Position numbers and translations under genes: made by a program. From UBA4742 sp963734965 (GTDB lineage Bacteria > Actinomycetota > Acidimicrobiia > Acidimicrobiales > Acidimicrobilacustridaceae), in contig CAVTJK010000003.1 of the NCBI GenBank assembly GCA_963734965.1, forward strand, positions 1,054,001 through 1,118,000: a stretch of DNA of 64,000 nt, in the 5' to 3' direction. Shown here piece after piece: positions 1 to 9,252 of the stretch. The notes below the pieces were generated by a model that did no database searches, was not told the DNA's origin, and saw only the letters and a program-made list of their open reading frames with translations. Positions within the stretch are counted from its first letter, which is position 1. Every line of letters begins with the position of its first letter.

Positions 1-666
1 TGGCCGGATCGTCGATCCTGTTGTTCGAGGATGCCGCTCAGGCCCACGGCGCTCGTCGCTTCGGGCAGACGTCGGGCGCGGTCGGCCTGGCCGCCGCCAC
101 CAGCTTCTACCCCGGCAAGAACCTCGGCGCCTACGGCGACGGTGGCGGCGTGCTCACCGATCGAGCCGAGCTGGCTCGCCGCGTGCGCCTGCTCGGCAAC
201 CACGGCGAGGTCGCCAAGTACGACCACGCCGAGCTCGGCTTCAACTCACGACTCGACGCGCTCCAGGCCGTCGTGCTGAGGGCCAAGCTGGCCCGCCTGG
301 ATGTCTGGAACCAGGCCCGCCGCGACGCCGCCGCTCGCTACAGCGAGATGCTCGGCGACGCTCCGGCGCTGTGGCTCCCCGAGACCATGCCCGGCAACGA
401 GCACGTGTGGCATCTCTACCCGATCCGGCTGGCCCGCCGCGACGAGCGTCTTGGCCGCGCTCAACCAACGTGGGGTCGGCGCCGGCGTCCACTATCCCGT
501 GCCGGTGCACCTCCAGGGTGCGTTCTCCGAGCTCGGACACCGCCGGGGTGACTTCCCCCACGCCGAGGACGCCGCCAGCCGCCTGCTCTCCCTCCCGCTG
601 CACGGCCACCTGTCGGTGGCCGATCAGGAGCTCATCGCCGATCTGGTCGTCGACCTGGCCCGCTGA
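1..666 (+). CDS. DegT/DnrJ/EryC1/StrS sugar aminotransferase, 3' part
   Basis: PLP-dependent aminotransferase that aminates a nucleotide-linked keto-sugar, here probably for a polysaccharide precursor. The reading frame is open to the left edge, so the N-terminus lies outside the window. Visible are the family motif EDAAQAHGA (codons from about 27) and SFYPGKNLG, whose Lys (codon 117-119) is the PLP Schiff-base residue, then the C-terminal signature GVGAGVHYPVPVHLQ. The frame moves by +1 near 447 (GACGAG, extra C, GTCTTG); before and after the shift the protein matches the family, so I read this as one gene with a sequence error. It ends with TGA at 664-666 and overlaps the end of the convergent PAS gene by about 43 bp. 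The exact sugar substrate cannot be told. Confidence 0.88.
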
Positions 667-1898
667 TCTCGGCCATGGCCGCCGACGCGGTGGCCGCCGC
701 ATCGGTCGGTCCATCGCCCGGTCCCGAGTCGGATTCGGCCCGTGCGGGCGGCGTCGGCGATGTCACTGCTGCCCGGTCCGGTCCCGATCACCACCTCGAA
801 GCGCTGACCCCCGAGGGTCTGGGCCAGCTGGGTGGCCCGCTCGGCCCTGGCCACGAGCGCCTCGGCCGTGTCGCCGGGCAGATGGGGGAAGGCCACCCCG
901 ACGCTGGCGTGCAGCCGCCACTCGTACCCGTCGGCGACGGTCGGCTCGGCGATGGCGTCGATGAGTCGCTGGGCCAGGCGCGCCACCGGTTCGTAGCCCA
1001 GGACGTCCTCGCACACGATGGCGAAGCGCCGACCGAGCACCAGGACCGAACCGGACGCATCGATGACGCTCCTGATCCGCGCTTCCACCACGCTCAGTGG
1101 CCGCGAATCGAGGAGGGGCTCGGTGGCGTCGCCGGCCTCGACGACGGTCTCGAGATCGACCATCAGCGTCGCCATGGTGGTGGCCAGGCCGCGGTGGCGC
1201 TCGAGGGCCTGGTCGACCTGGCGGACGAGGGCGGCCCACGCCACCTCGGCCCGGGCCTGATCGAGTCCGTGGTGCCCGGCGTCCCATCCGGTCGCGGCGA
1301 TGGGTGCCTCGATGCCACCCAGGCCGGCGAAGAACACGATGTGGCCGATGGCGGCTCCGTCGCGATCGAGGAGCGGCCGCGCCGACAACAGCCCGGACAT
1401 GTACGGCTGAGTGAAGCGCTGCAGACCGACGAACAGGTGGGGGAGCCGACGCGGCGAGATGATCTGATCGAGCAACGAGTGAGACGCGCCGGTGATGGCG
1501 GTGAGCCAGCGCCGGCCGAGCGACGCCGACATCGACAGGCCCGTCACCTCGCACCAGGCGTGGTTGACGGCCACCGCGTCGCCGTCCCGATCGAGCACCA
1601 GGATCGGGATGGGCAGCTCGGCGACGGCCAGCGCAATGGTCGCGGCGGCCGATTCGAGGTCGGTCCACCGGGGCGTGCCGTCGAAGTGCGCGAGCTGATC
1701 GACCGCGGCCCCATCGGCGACCGTCATCGTCGGGAGGCTGTCGATGCCCGTCGACTCGAGCTGGGCATGCTCGAGGCACAGCCCGCGCACGGTGACGCGA
1801 GGTCCCGACTCGACGACCACGAGGTCGAGCTCGGCACTCGCTTGGCCACACCAGCAGCGAACAGGCGTCATGCCGCCCGATTCGTCGCGCTCATACAT
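624..1898 (-). CDS. PAS-domain protein with degenerate GGDEF domain
   Basis: Predicted cytoplasmic signalling protein of 424 residues. The N-terminal 60 residues hold three Cys (15, 17, 41), possibly a small metal or redox site. A PAS domain follows at about 95-190 (ELPIPILVLDRDG, then VNHAWCEVTG). The C-terminal 240-400 region has the fold pattern of a diguanylate cyclase, but the signature loop reads LGRRFAIVCE instead of GGDEF-type, so catalysis is not expected. The start ATG at 1898 is preceded by AAGGGGG with 6 nt spacing. The gene is divergent from the response regulator at 2058 with 159 bp between them, suggesting a functional pair. The tail antisense to the aminotransferase end looks unnatural, so the true stop may lie earlier with an indel. 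Role inferred: sensing or scaffolding. Confidence 0.75.
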   Translation of the reverse strand: MYERDESGGMTPVRCWCGQASAELDLVVVESGPRVTVRGLCLEHAQLESTGIDSLPTMTVADGAAVDQLAHFDGTPRWTDLESAAATIALAVAELPIPILVLDRDGDAVAVNHAWCEVTGLSMSASLGRRWLTAITGASHSLLDQIISPRRLPHLFVGLQRFTQPYMSGLLSARPLLDRDGAAIGHIVFFAGLGGIEAPIAATGWDAGHHGLDQARAEVAWAALVRQVDQALERHRGLATTMATLMVDLETVVEAGDATEPLLDSRPLSVVEARIRSVIDASGSVLVLGRRFAIVCEDVLGYEPVARLAQRLIDAIAEPTVADGYEWRLHASVGVAFPHLPGDTAEALVARAERATQLAQTLGGQRFEVVIGTGPGSSDIADAARTGRIRLGTGRWTDRCGGHRVGGHGRDQRARSTTRSAMSS

Positions 1899-1957
1899 GT
1901 TTGTCCCCCTTGAGGACGAGCGTCGCCCGGCCGGCTGAAGAAAACCCCGTCTCCAAC

Positions 1958-1974
1958 CTGAAGTTCTCCTGAAC
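1958..1974 (-). promoter_or_regulatory. Two-unit 11-bp direct repeat, putative response-regulator box
   Basis: CTGAAG at 1958 and CTGAAC at 1969 are exactly 11 bp apart (TTCAG on the minus strand). They lie 60 bp from the ATG of the PAS gene and 84 bp from the ATG of the response regulator. Stronger four-unit versions occur at 6763-6801 and 24297-24335. Eleven-bp direct repeats are the usual target geometry of PhoB/PhoP-type regulators; binding here is inferred. Confidence 0.5.
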
Positions 1975-2025
1975 TTCCTTTCCTTCCAGGGCAAATGCAC
2001 GCGAGAATGGCACCTCGGGCGAGAG

Positions 2026-2040
2026 CTGGGATATTCCCAG
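2026..2040. promoter_or_regulatory. 15-nt perfect palindrome upstream of response regulator
   Basis: CTGGGA-TAT-TCCCAG is a perfect inverted repeat ending just before the AGGGAGAGAG ribosome-binding site of the response regulator (ATG 2058). It could be an operator or a leader hairpin. Function is not established. Confidence 0.35.
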
Positions 2041-2057
2041 AGGGAGAGAGAACCATC

Positions 2058-2750
2058 ATGAGTCCTACGGCAGCGCGAGTGCTCGTTGTCGACGACGACC
2101 CATTCATGTGCGAAGCGTTGAGCATGGCGCTTGGCTCTGAGGGGTATCAGGTGCGCACCGAGACGAGCGGCACCTTCATCGACCGGAGCTTCACCGAGTT
2201 CAAACCCTCGGTGGCGCTCATAGACCTGAACCTTCCAGACGGACCTGACGGATTCGCCATCGCCCGTCGGCTGCGGGCCATGAGCGACCTGCCGCTGATG
2301 TTCGTGAGCGCATCCGAGAAGGTCGAGGACCGCTTGACCGGATTCCGGCTGGGCGCCGACGACTTCGTGGCCAAGCCGTTCACGATGGCCGAGCTGCTCG
2401 AGCGCGTGAAGGTCCTTCTGCGTCGTTCCAACCAGTTGGCGTCTCCGGTCATGGAGGTGGGCGACATCCGCATCGACGACCGGTCCCACGTGGCCACGCG
2501 GGCGGGCCACGTCCTGCCGCTGCGCAACCTCGAGTACCGGCTCCTGTCGACGTTCTGTCGCAACCCGGGCCAGGCCTTGTCGAAGACGCAGCTGCTCGAC
2601 GCCGTCTGGGGGTTCGCCCTCTCCGACGTCAACCTCGTCGAGGTGCACGTGAGTCATCTGCGGTCCAAGCTCGAGGCTCACGGACCACGGGTGATCAACA
2701 CGATCCGCAGCGTCGGCTACGTCCTCCAGGTCGAACCGACGGCGGCCTGA
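2058..2750 (+). CDS. OmpR/PhoB-family response regulator
   Basis: Two-component response regulator of 230 residues: receiver domain 7-120 and winged-helix Trans_reg_C DNA-binding domain about 130-228. The acidic cluster D12-D14, phospho-acceptor D56 (ALIDLNLPD), S84 and K106 (VAKPF) are all present, so it should be phosphorylatable. The start ATG at 2058 has AGGGAGAGAG 8 nt upstream. No histidine kinase gene lies nearby, so it is an orphan in this window; its divergent partner is the PAS/degenerate-GGDEF protein. It sits at the head of the polysaccharide genes and OmpR-type 11-bp direct repeats occur at three promoters of the locus, so a role in controlling exopolysaccharide synthesis is inferred. 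Confidence 0.93.
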   Translation: MSPTAARVLVVDDDPFMCEALSMALGSEGYQVRTETSGTFIDRSFTEFKPSVALIDLNLPDGPDGFAIARRLRAMSDLPLMFVSASEKVEDRLTGFRLGADDFVAKPFTMAELLERVKVLLRRSNQLASPVMEVGDIRIDDRSHVATRAGHVLPLRNLEYRLLSTFCRNPGQALSKTQLLDAVWGFALSDVNLVEVHVSHLRSKLEAHGPRVINTIRSVGYVLQVEPTAA

Positions 2751-2788
2751 GGGCCAGTCGTCCCCCCCGGACCCGGACTCCGTCCGCC

Positions 2789-3869
2789 GTGGACACCATC
2801 GAGCCCACCCGGGCTCGCCCGTCGGTCCGACCCCGGATCTCGGTGGTCGTGCCGGCCTACAACTACGCCCGCTTCCTCACGGAGTGCGTTCGCAGCGTGT
2901 TGGCCCAGGAGGACGTCGATCTCGACGTCTTGATCATCGACGACGCGTCGAGCGATGACACCGCTGAGGTGGCCCTCGAACTGGCCCGGACCGACGATCG
3001 CGTCAAGGTGATCGTCCACGAGCAGAACAAGGGCCACATCGACACCTTCAACGAGGGTCTCTTCGCCGTCGACGGCACCTATGTCGTGCTGCTCGACGCC
3101 GATGACCTGTTGCCCGTGGGCTCGCTGGCCCGGGCGACCGCCCTGCTCGAGGCGCGCCCCGATGTGGGGTTCGTGTCCGGCTGGCCGGTGTCGTTCACCG
3201 GTGAGCCGCCCGACGTGCCCGTCGGCGAGGTGAAGAGCTGGTCCATCTGGACCGGTCACGACTGGGATGCGGCCCGGTGCGAGAGTGGCTACAACTGCAT
3301 CTCGACGCCCGAGATCGTGATGCGGGCGTCGGTCATGCGCGAGACGGGCGGGATGAAGGCGTCGCTGCCCCACACCGCGGACTTCGAGCTGTGGATGCAG
3401 CTCGCGGCCCGGTCCAACGTCGGGCGCATCAACGGCCCGCCGCAGGGCTACTACCGCATCCACTCCGAGAGCATGCTCCGGTCGAGCTTCGCCGAGAGCG
3501 TCATCGACCTGGCCCAGCGCCGCGACGCCTTCGCTTCGCTGTTCGCCGGCCCGGCCGGCGAGTGGCCCGACGCTGACCTGCTCCACGACACGGCACGGCG
3601 CAAACTCGCCGATCAGGCGCTGGGCCGGGCCAGCCGGGCCTACGAGCGGGGCCGGACCGACGAGGTGGCCGTCGACGAGCTGATCCGGTTCGCCTTCGAC
3701 GTGTGGCCCAACGCCCAGCAGCTCCCCGAGTGGCGGGCCCTGACCCGCCGGCGTCGCGTCGGGCCGCAGGTGGCCAAGATCATGCCTCCCTTCGTGGCGC
3801 GTGCCGCTGGCCCGGCGGGCGGGCGACGAGCTGAAACTGCGCAAGTGGCGACGGACAGGCGTGATGTGA
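2789..3869 (+). CDS. GT2 family glycosyltransferase
   Basis: Glycosyltransferase family 2 enzyme, about 360 residues, transferring a sugar to the growing polysaccharide unit on the cytoplasmic face. From the GTG start it shows ISVVVPAYNYARFL, DVLIIDDASSDDT, the DXD-type LLDADD and a FELWMQLAAR segment. As printed, the frame runs on into the flippase gene. However, if one extra base near 3800 (GGCCCG, extra G, CGGGCG) is removed, the protein ends naturally as DELKLRKWRRTGVM with TGA at 3867-3869. That TGA overlaps the GTG of the next gene by GTGA, the normal coupling seen elsewhere in this window. I therefore annotate two genes rather than an 877-residue fusion. Start codon GTG follows the response regulator by 38 bp. 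Confidence 0.8.
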
Positions 3870-5422
3870 CCGAGCTCCTCCCCGACGCGCCGGGCGCCCC
3901 TGACGTTGCGGTCCCCCCGACTCAGTTCGGCTCGCAGATGCGCCGCAGCGTGGCGTGGAGCGCGGCCGACGTCGGCGTCTCGCGCTTCGGCCAGTTCGCC
4001 CTCGGCGTCATCGTGGCGCGCATCCTCATGCCCAAGGACTTCGGCGTGTTCGCCGTGGCCCTGGTCGTGCACGCCGTCGTGTTCAGCATCAGCGACTTCG
4101 GTGTCAGCTCGGCGCTGATCCGCGACGAGGTCGACGACCGGGCCCGCGCCGCCCCGACGGTGGCCATGATCGCGGTGGTCAGCAGCTTCGTCCTCGGCGT
4201 CCTCATGGCCGTGTCGGCCCCGCTGCTCGCCAACCTGCTCGGCTCGCCCAAGGCGGCGGCAGCCATCGCCGTCATGGCGCTGAACCTGCCCCTGGCCGGC
4301 CTGGCCGCCGTGCCTGCCGCACTGATGCGTCGCGACTTCCGCATGGACAAGATCTTCGTCGCCGACACCGCCAACACCGTCGCCACGGGGATCGTGGTGC
4401 TCCTGTTGGCCACCGCCGGGTGGGGGCCCATGGCCCTGGCCTGGTCCTGGGTGGCGGGCCAGGCCCTGTCGACGGTCGTGTTCATGTTCTACAAGCCGGG
4501 CCGCTTCTGGCCGGGCTGGGACCGGTCCGAGGCGCGTCGCCTGCTGCACTTCGGGATCCCGCTGGCCGGTGCCAACATCGTGTCGTTCACCATCCTCAAC
4601 GTCGACTTCATCATCGTCGGGCGAGCGCTCGGCGCCGCCGCCCTCGGCCTGTACGTGCTGGCCTTCAACATCTCGGGCTGGCCGATGTCGGTGTTCGGAT
4701 CGATCATCCGCAGCGTCTCGCTGCCCGCCTTCGCCAAGTTGCAGCGCGACGGCGAGGAGATGCCCGAGCAGTTCGCCAAGGCCCTGCGCCTGGTGGCCTC
4801 GGTGACCCTGCCCGTGTGCCTGTTGCTCGGCGCGCTGGCTCGGCCGCTGGTGCTGACGGTCTACGGCCACAAGTGGTCGCTGGCCGCCACGGCGCTGGTG
4901 TTCCTGAGCCTGTTGGGCGCGGCTCGGGTCCTCATCGAGCTCATGGGTGACTTCCTCATCACCCTCGGCCGCACCCGTGCCGTGTTCCTCGCTCAGCTCC
5001 CGTGGTTCGTCGGGCTGGTGGCGGCGCTCATCATCGGGGTGCGGACCCATGGCATCGCCGGCGCCGGCGCCGCCCAGGCCATCATCTCGATCGGGCTCAT
5101 GATCCCCATCTACCTGTTCTTCCTCCGCCGCTGCGGCGTCAGCGTCGCCCTGGTGGCCAGGGCCCTGTGGTCGCCGCTGTTCTGGTCGCTGGCCGCGGCC
5201 GTCGTCGCCTACCTCGTCGCCCGCACGATCCCCAACACGCTGCTGGCCTGCGCCGCGGGCGGGGCGGCGGGGCTGTTGGTCTACACCGTGCCCAACCTCT
5301 CCTACCTCCGCGAGGGCATACGGGCGGCGCGCGCCGGGCGCTCGGGCGGCGCCCCCGACCCGGATCCGGGTCCGGAATCGACCGTCGTGGCCGCCGCCGT
5401 CGTCGGCGGAGGCCACGCATGA
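3866..5422 (+). CDS. Wzx-type polysaccharide flippase
   Basis: Multi-spanning inner-membrane flippase of the MOP/polysaccharide-synthesis superfamily, 518 residues from GTG 3866. It should translocate undecaprenyl-pyrophosphate-linked repeat units across the membrane. The N-terminus has RSVAWSAADVGVSRFGQF followed by 12-14 hydrophobic segments typical of Polysacc_synt proteins (for example VIVARILMPKDFGVFA, and NVDFIIVGRALGAAALGLY). It overlaps the upstream glycosyltransferase by GTGA and the downstream glycosyltransferase by ATGA (5419-5422), so the three are one translationally coupled operon. The open frame to the left joins the GT2 gene, most likely because of an inserted base. Confidence 0.87.
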   Translation: MTELLPDAPGAPDVAVPPTQFGSQMRRSVAWSAADVGVSRFGQFALGVIVARILMPKDFGVFAVALVVHAVVFSISDFGVSSALIRDEVDDRARAAPTVAMIAVVSSFVLGVLMAVSAPLLANLLGSPKAAAAIAVMALNLPLAGLAAVPAALMRRDFRMDKIFVADTANTVATGIVVLLLATAGWGPMALAWSWVAGQALSTVVFMFYKPGRFWPGWDRSEARRLLHFGIPLAGANIVSFTILNVDFIIVGRALGAAALGLYVLAFNISGWPMSVFGSIIRSVSLPAFAKLQRDGEEMPEQFAKALRLVASVTLPVCLLLGALARPLVLTVYGHKWSLAATALVFLSLLGAARVLIELMGDFLITLGRTRAVFLAQLPWFVGLVAALIIGVRTHGIAGAGAAQAIISIGLMIPIYLFFLRRCGVSVALVARALWSPLFWSLAAAVVAYLVARTIPNTLLACAAGGAAGLLVYTVPNLSYLREGIRAARAGRSGGAPDPDPGPESTVVAAAVVGGGHA

Positions 5423-6711
5423 GCCCGGACCCGGAGCCGCCGTCCGCCGTCGTCGTCTTCGGCGCGACGCGCCCTCGATCGGGTCAAGGGCCGCTCGCGG
5501 CAACTGGTCGAGATCGTGAACCGCGACGGCTTGCGGGTCACCATGGGCACCGTGCTCGAGCGGAGCGCGGCGCGCGTCGTGTCCGGGGGCCGACCGATCC
5601 AGCTGTTCGTCCGTCGCGACCATGTCCTGGCCGAGCCGAGGGCGCTTCCGCCGCGGCGCCACGCCGGGCCATCCGACTCGCTCACGCTGAACTGGATCAC
5701 GGCGCCGCCGGCTCCAGCACTCCGGCGGCATGGAGGTGGCGCTGCGGACCATCAGCCTGCTCGAAGCGCGTGGCCATGACTGCCACATCTATGTCCTGTA
5801 CCTCGGCAGCCAGCGCGACATCGTCGCCCAGCGCCAGTTCCTCGACCAGCGCTACCCGGACATGCGGGCGGGAGTCTCGATCGTCGATGACGGGATGCGA
5901 CCCGCCGACGCCGTCTTCTCCACGGCCTGGCCTACGGCCTATGCCTCGCGTGCCACCGCCTCCGAAGGTGTCCGCTTCTACCAGGTGTGCGACTTCGAGT
6001 CGATGTTCTATCCGGCCGGGTCGAACGCCGTGCTGGCCGAGGACACCTACCGGTTCGGCTTCCAGGGCCTGACCTTGGGCCCGTGGCTGGCCGACAAGCT
6101 CGAGCGCGAGTTCGACATGCCCTGTGACCACTACGACTTTCCCGGTCGATCTCGACACCTACCGCTGCGACGAGCGCTCCGCGCGCAACGGCGTCGTGTT
6201 CTACTTCCGTCCCGACACCCCCCGGCGCGCGTCCGAGCTGGGCATGCTCGCCCTCGAGCTGTTCGCCCGGCGCCATCCCGAGGTCGACATCCACCTCATC
6301 GGGCAGTCGATCCGCTGGCGGCGGCCGACCTTCCGCTACATCGACCACGGTCACCTCTCGACGTCGGAGTTGAACGCCCTCTACAACCGGTGCTCGGCCG
6401 GGCTCGTCTTGTCGCTGACCAACATGTCCCTGCTCCCGACCGAGCTGTTGGCCAGTGGCTGCGTCCCCGTGATGAACGACGCCGAGCACACCCGCATGTC
6501 GTGCGACAGCCCCTTCGCCCGGTTCGCCACGCCGACGCCCGCGGCCTTGGCCGACGAGCTCAGCGCCGCCGTCGAGCAGGCGTTCGATCCGGAGGAGCGG
6601 GCCAAGATCGCGGCGAGCGTCGGACAGGTCGGCTGGGAACGCGTCGCCGACCAACTCGAGTCGGGCATCCGCAACGGCTTGGCCCGGGCCCGCGCCGACA
6701 CCGAGCGCTGA
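5419..6711 (+). CDS. WsaF-like (rhamnosyl)transferase, frameshifted in sequence
   Basis: Glycosyltransferase of about 430 residues resembling WsaF-type rhamnosyltransferases: an N-terminal half with SGGMEVALRTISLLEARGHD and a C-terminal GT4-like half with GLTLGPWLADKLE and LLASGCVPVMNDAEHTRMS. ATG 5419 overlaps the flippase stop by ATGA. The frame moves by +1 three times (near 5468, 5712 and 6145); all pieces belong to one family and the gene is judged intact apart from sequence errors. The conserved pattern with a nucleotide-sugar binding region near the C-terminus suggests transfer of rhamnose or a similar sugar, but the donor is not determined. It is the last gene of the coupled GT2-wzx-GT operon. 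Confidence 0.82.
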
Positions 6712-6762
6712 CCGTGGGGCCGACGACGATGCCGGCGACGCGCCCGACTTCGGCATCGGGCC

Positions 6763-6801
6763 TTCAGGCAACGGCCAGGCCGGCTTCAGGTTGGCTTCAG
6801 G
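6763..6801 (+). promoter_or_regulatory. Four-unit 11-bp direct repeat upstream of MFS operon
   Basis: TTCAGG at 6763, GCCAGG at 6774, TTCAGG at 6785 and TTCAGG at 6796: four units in exact 11-bp register, the second degenerate. They end 25 bp before an ATG at 6826 with GGGACAGG in front, and 99 bp before the GTG 6900 start used here. The same unit recurs at 24297-24335 and 1958-1974. Interpreted as a PhoB/PhoP-type box. Confidence 0.6.
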
Positions 6802-6899
6802 GCGCCAAGAGACGATAGGGACAGGATGTATCTCGCGACCCGGGCCGCGCCCCGGACGGACCTCTGACGGCAGTCGAGCCGGCCCCGACGAAGGGCCGG

Positions 6900-8094
6900 G
6901 TGTCGCGCAACGTCGTCATGCTGGGCTTCACCAGCATGTTCACCGACATCTCCTCGGAGATGGTCGCCTCGGTCCTGCCCCTCTTCTTCGTGGCTGAGCT
7001 CGGTTTCGGGCCCTTGCAGTTCGGGGCGGTCGACGGCATCTACCAGGGCCTGGGCGCGGTGCTGTGCATCTTCGCCGCCGTGGCCGCCGATCGGCGCCAG
7101 CGCCACAAGCGGGTGGCGGGCGCCGGCTACAGCCTGTCGGCGGGCGCCGGGCTGATCCTCGTCGTGGCCAGCGGCAGCTGGGTTCCGGTGCTCGGCTCGC
7201 TCTACCTCGATCGTCTCGGCAAGGGCATCCGCACCGCTCCCCGCGACGCGCTCATCTCGCTGAGCAGCGCCAAGGACCGGCTCGGCTACTCCTTCGGCGT
7301 GCACCGATCCCTCGACACCGCTGGGCGCCATCATCGGACCGTTGCTGGCCGCCTTCCTGCTGGCCCGCAACCCGACGGGCTTCAACGTCGTCTTCGTCGT
7401 CAGCTTCTTCGTCGCCATCATCGGGCTCGGCGTCTTGTTCTTCTTCGTCGAGGATCGCCGGGTCCAGACGGCCCCGGGCCCGACCACGACGGCGTGGTCC
7501 GTGCTGCGATCGGCCTTCGTGCTGCTGCGCGACCAACGGTTCCGGCGCATCTGGCTCCTGGCTGTCGGCTTCGCGCTCCTGACGCCCGGCGACGCCCTGC
7601 TCTACCTGGCCCTCGAGCACCGGGTGAACCTCAGCGCCGGCTACTTCCCGCTGCTGTACTTCGGCACGTCGGTCGTGTTCCTGGTCGCCGCCATCCCGTG
7701 CGGTCGCCTGGCCGACCGCATCGGTCCCCTCAAGGTGTTCATAGGGGGCGAAGCCCTCCTGTTCGGCGCCTTCGCTACCGTGGGCTCCCACGCCACCGGG
7801 CTCGGCATCGTCTTGTTGATGCTCATCCTGCTCGGGGCGTACTACGCCTCGACCGACGGAGTGCTCATGGCGCTGATCAGCCCGCTCATCCCGGACTCGC
7901 TGCGCACGAGCGGCATGGCCGTGTTCGTCGCCGCCATCGCCCTGGGCCACATGGTCGCCTCGATCGCCTTCGGCGCCGCCTGGAGCGCCTACGGCCCGAG
8001 CGCCGCCGTCCACCTGTTCATGTACGGCCTGGCCGGGGTCATCGTCGTCGGGGCGTGGGTGCTGCACCGGACCGAGCTCGCCCCCGTCTCGTGA
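6900..8094 (+). CDS. MFS transporter
   Basis: Major facilitator superfamily permease of about 398 residues with 11-12 transmembrane segments. The N-terminal part carries FTDISSEMVASVLPLFF and the family loop LDRLGKGIRTAPRDALI; the second half carries GRLADRIGPLKVFIGG. The frame moves by +1 near 7325 (GCTGGGCGCC), after which the sequence continues in family register to TGA 8092-8094. The start is uncertain. GTG 6900 is used here; an ATG at 6826 with a good ribosome-binding site would need one more indel near 6865, and would place the start just after the direct-repeat promoter. The stop overlaps the next start by GTGA. Substrate unknown; a role in exporting or importing a metabolite linked to the envelope locus is inferred from position only. 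Confidence 0.8.
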
Positions 8095-9142
8095 GCCGGC
8101 GCCGCATCGCCGGCTTCATCGCCCTCTGCATCGTCTGCATCGCCGGGGCCGTGGGCTACGCCGTCGCCGCCGACCGCGGGGTCAACCACCCGGGGCGGCG
8201 CCAAGCCCGCGGCATCGGCCACCCCGGCCGCCCTCGCCGCCCTGGCCGCCCAACCCCACGTCCTGTTCCGCTCGACCGACATCCACGACCGTACGGCCGG
8301 CTGGGCGTGGCCGCCGTCGACGCCCTCGATCATCCGGCGTGGACCAGCCTGAGCTGCGAGCGGGTCGCCTTCGCCGGCGGGCGGGGGCTCTGCATGGTGG
8401 CCAACCGCGGCGCCATCACGACCTACAAGGTCGTGGTGTTCGACCAGGCCTTCCATCAGGTGTCGAGCGTCGACCTGGCCGGGCTGCCCAGCCGCGCGCG
8501 GGTCTCGTCCGACGGGCGCTACGGAGCCACCACGACCTTCGTCACGGGAGACTCCTATGCCGGGGCCAACTTCTCGACCCGCACCGAGCTCTACGACATG
8601 CGCTCGGGCAAGTCTCTCGGCAACCTCGAGCAGTTCACGGCCCGGCGCAACGGCCAGGTCATCGACGCGGTCGATCGCAACCTCTGGGGGGTCACCTTCG
8701 CCGCCGACAGCAACACCTTCTACGCGACGCTGAGCACCGGCGGGACGCAGTACCTCGCTCGCGGCGACGTCGCCGCCCGGACCCTGACGGTGCTGCGGTC
8801 CGGTGTCGAGTGCCCGTCGCTCTCGCCCGACGGTACGAAGATCGCCTTCAAGAAGCGGGTCAGCGGTCCACTCGGTCGCGTCGAGTGGCGTCTGTCGGTG
8901 CTCGACGTCGACGACGCTGGTCGATCACCCGCTGGCCGAGACCCGCAGCGTCGACGATCAGGCCGAGTGGCTCGACAACAACACGGTGCTGTACTCGATC
9001 CCCCAGGTCCGAGTCGGGCTCACCCACCCAGGACACGTGGTCGGTGCCGGCCGACGGCAGCGGCCACCCGTCCCGCTTCCTGAGCGGTGCCTATTCGACG
9101 ACGGTGGTGCCGGCCAGCGCACAGACCCAGACCTCGACCTGA
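8091..9142 (+). CDS. Membrane-anchored TolB-like beta-propeller protein, frameshifted in sequence
   Basis: Predicted exported protein of about 350 residues. The N-terminus (RRRIAGFIALCIVCIAGAVG) is a signal anchor; an Ala/Pro linker follows, then repeated propeller-like blades such as LYDMRSGKSLGNLEQFT, NTFYATLSTGGTQYLARG and CPSLSPDGTKIAF (PD40/WD40-like). The reading frame shifts near 8195, 8290, 8915 and 9030; joined, the pieces give one continuous protein ending at TGA 9140-9142. It overlaps the MFS gene by GTGA, so the two are co-translated. It may bind polysaccharide or a protein partner at the cell surface; no catalytic motif is seen. The sequence around its stop codon is repeated twice downstream (see repeat 9132-9252). 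Confidence 0.7.
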
Positions 9143-9252
9143 TCGGGCGCTCGTCTCGGCCATCGCGGAGACCCTGACCTCGACCTGACCCGGCGCTCGA
9201 CTCGGGCGGCGGAGAGACCCAGGACCTCAGCCTGAGCCGACGCTCGACTCGG
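9132..9252. repeat. Three tandem degenerate repeats, 46-47 bp period, each containing the stop-codon context
   Basis: A 28-nt block of the form CCTCGACCTGAnCsGGCGCT followed by CGACTCGG occurs at 9132-9159, 9178-9205 and 9225-9252. The first copy contains the TGA of the propeller gene and the other two contain the same TGA context (9186-9188, 9233-9235). The block lies between convergent genes, where the ligase tail also falls. It may be a terminator array or a slippage product. Confidence 0.6.

Noticed and set aside
2717..5788. Long open frame on the minus strand (about 1,000 codons)
   Set aside because: It is antisense to the GT2 and wzx genes, has a low-complexity His/Arg/Gly/Asp composition and no domain; long antisense frames are common in GC-rich DNA.
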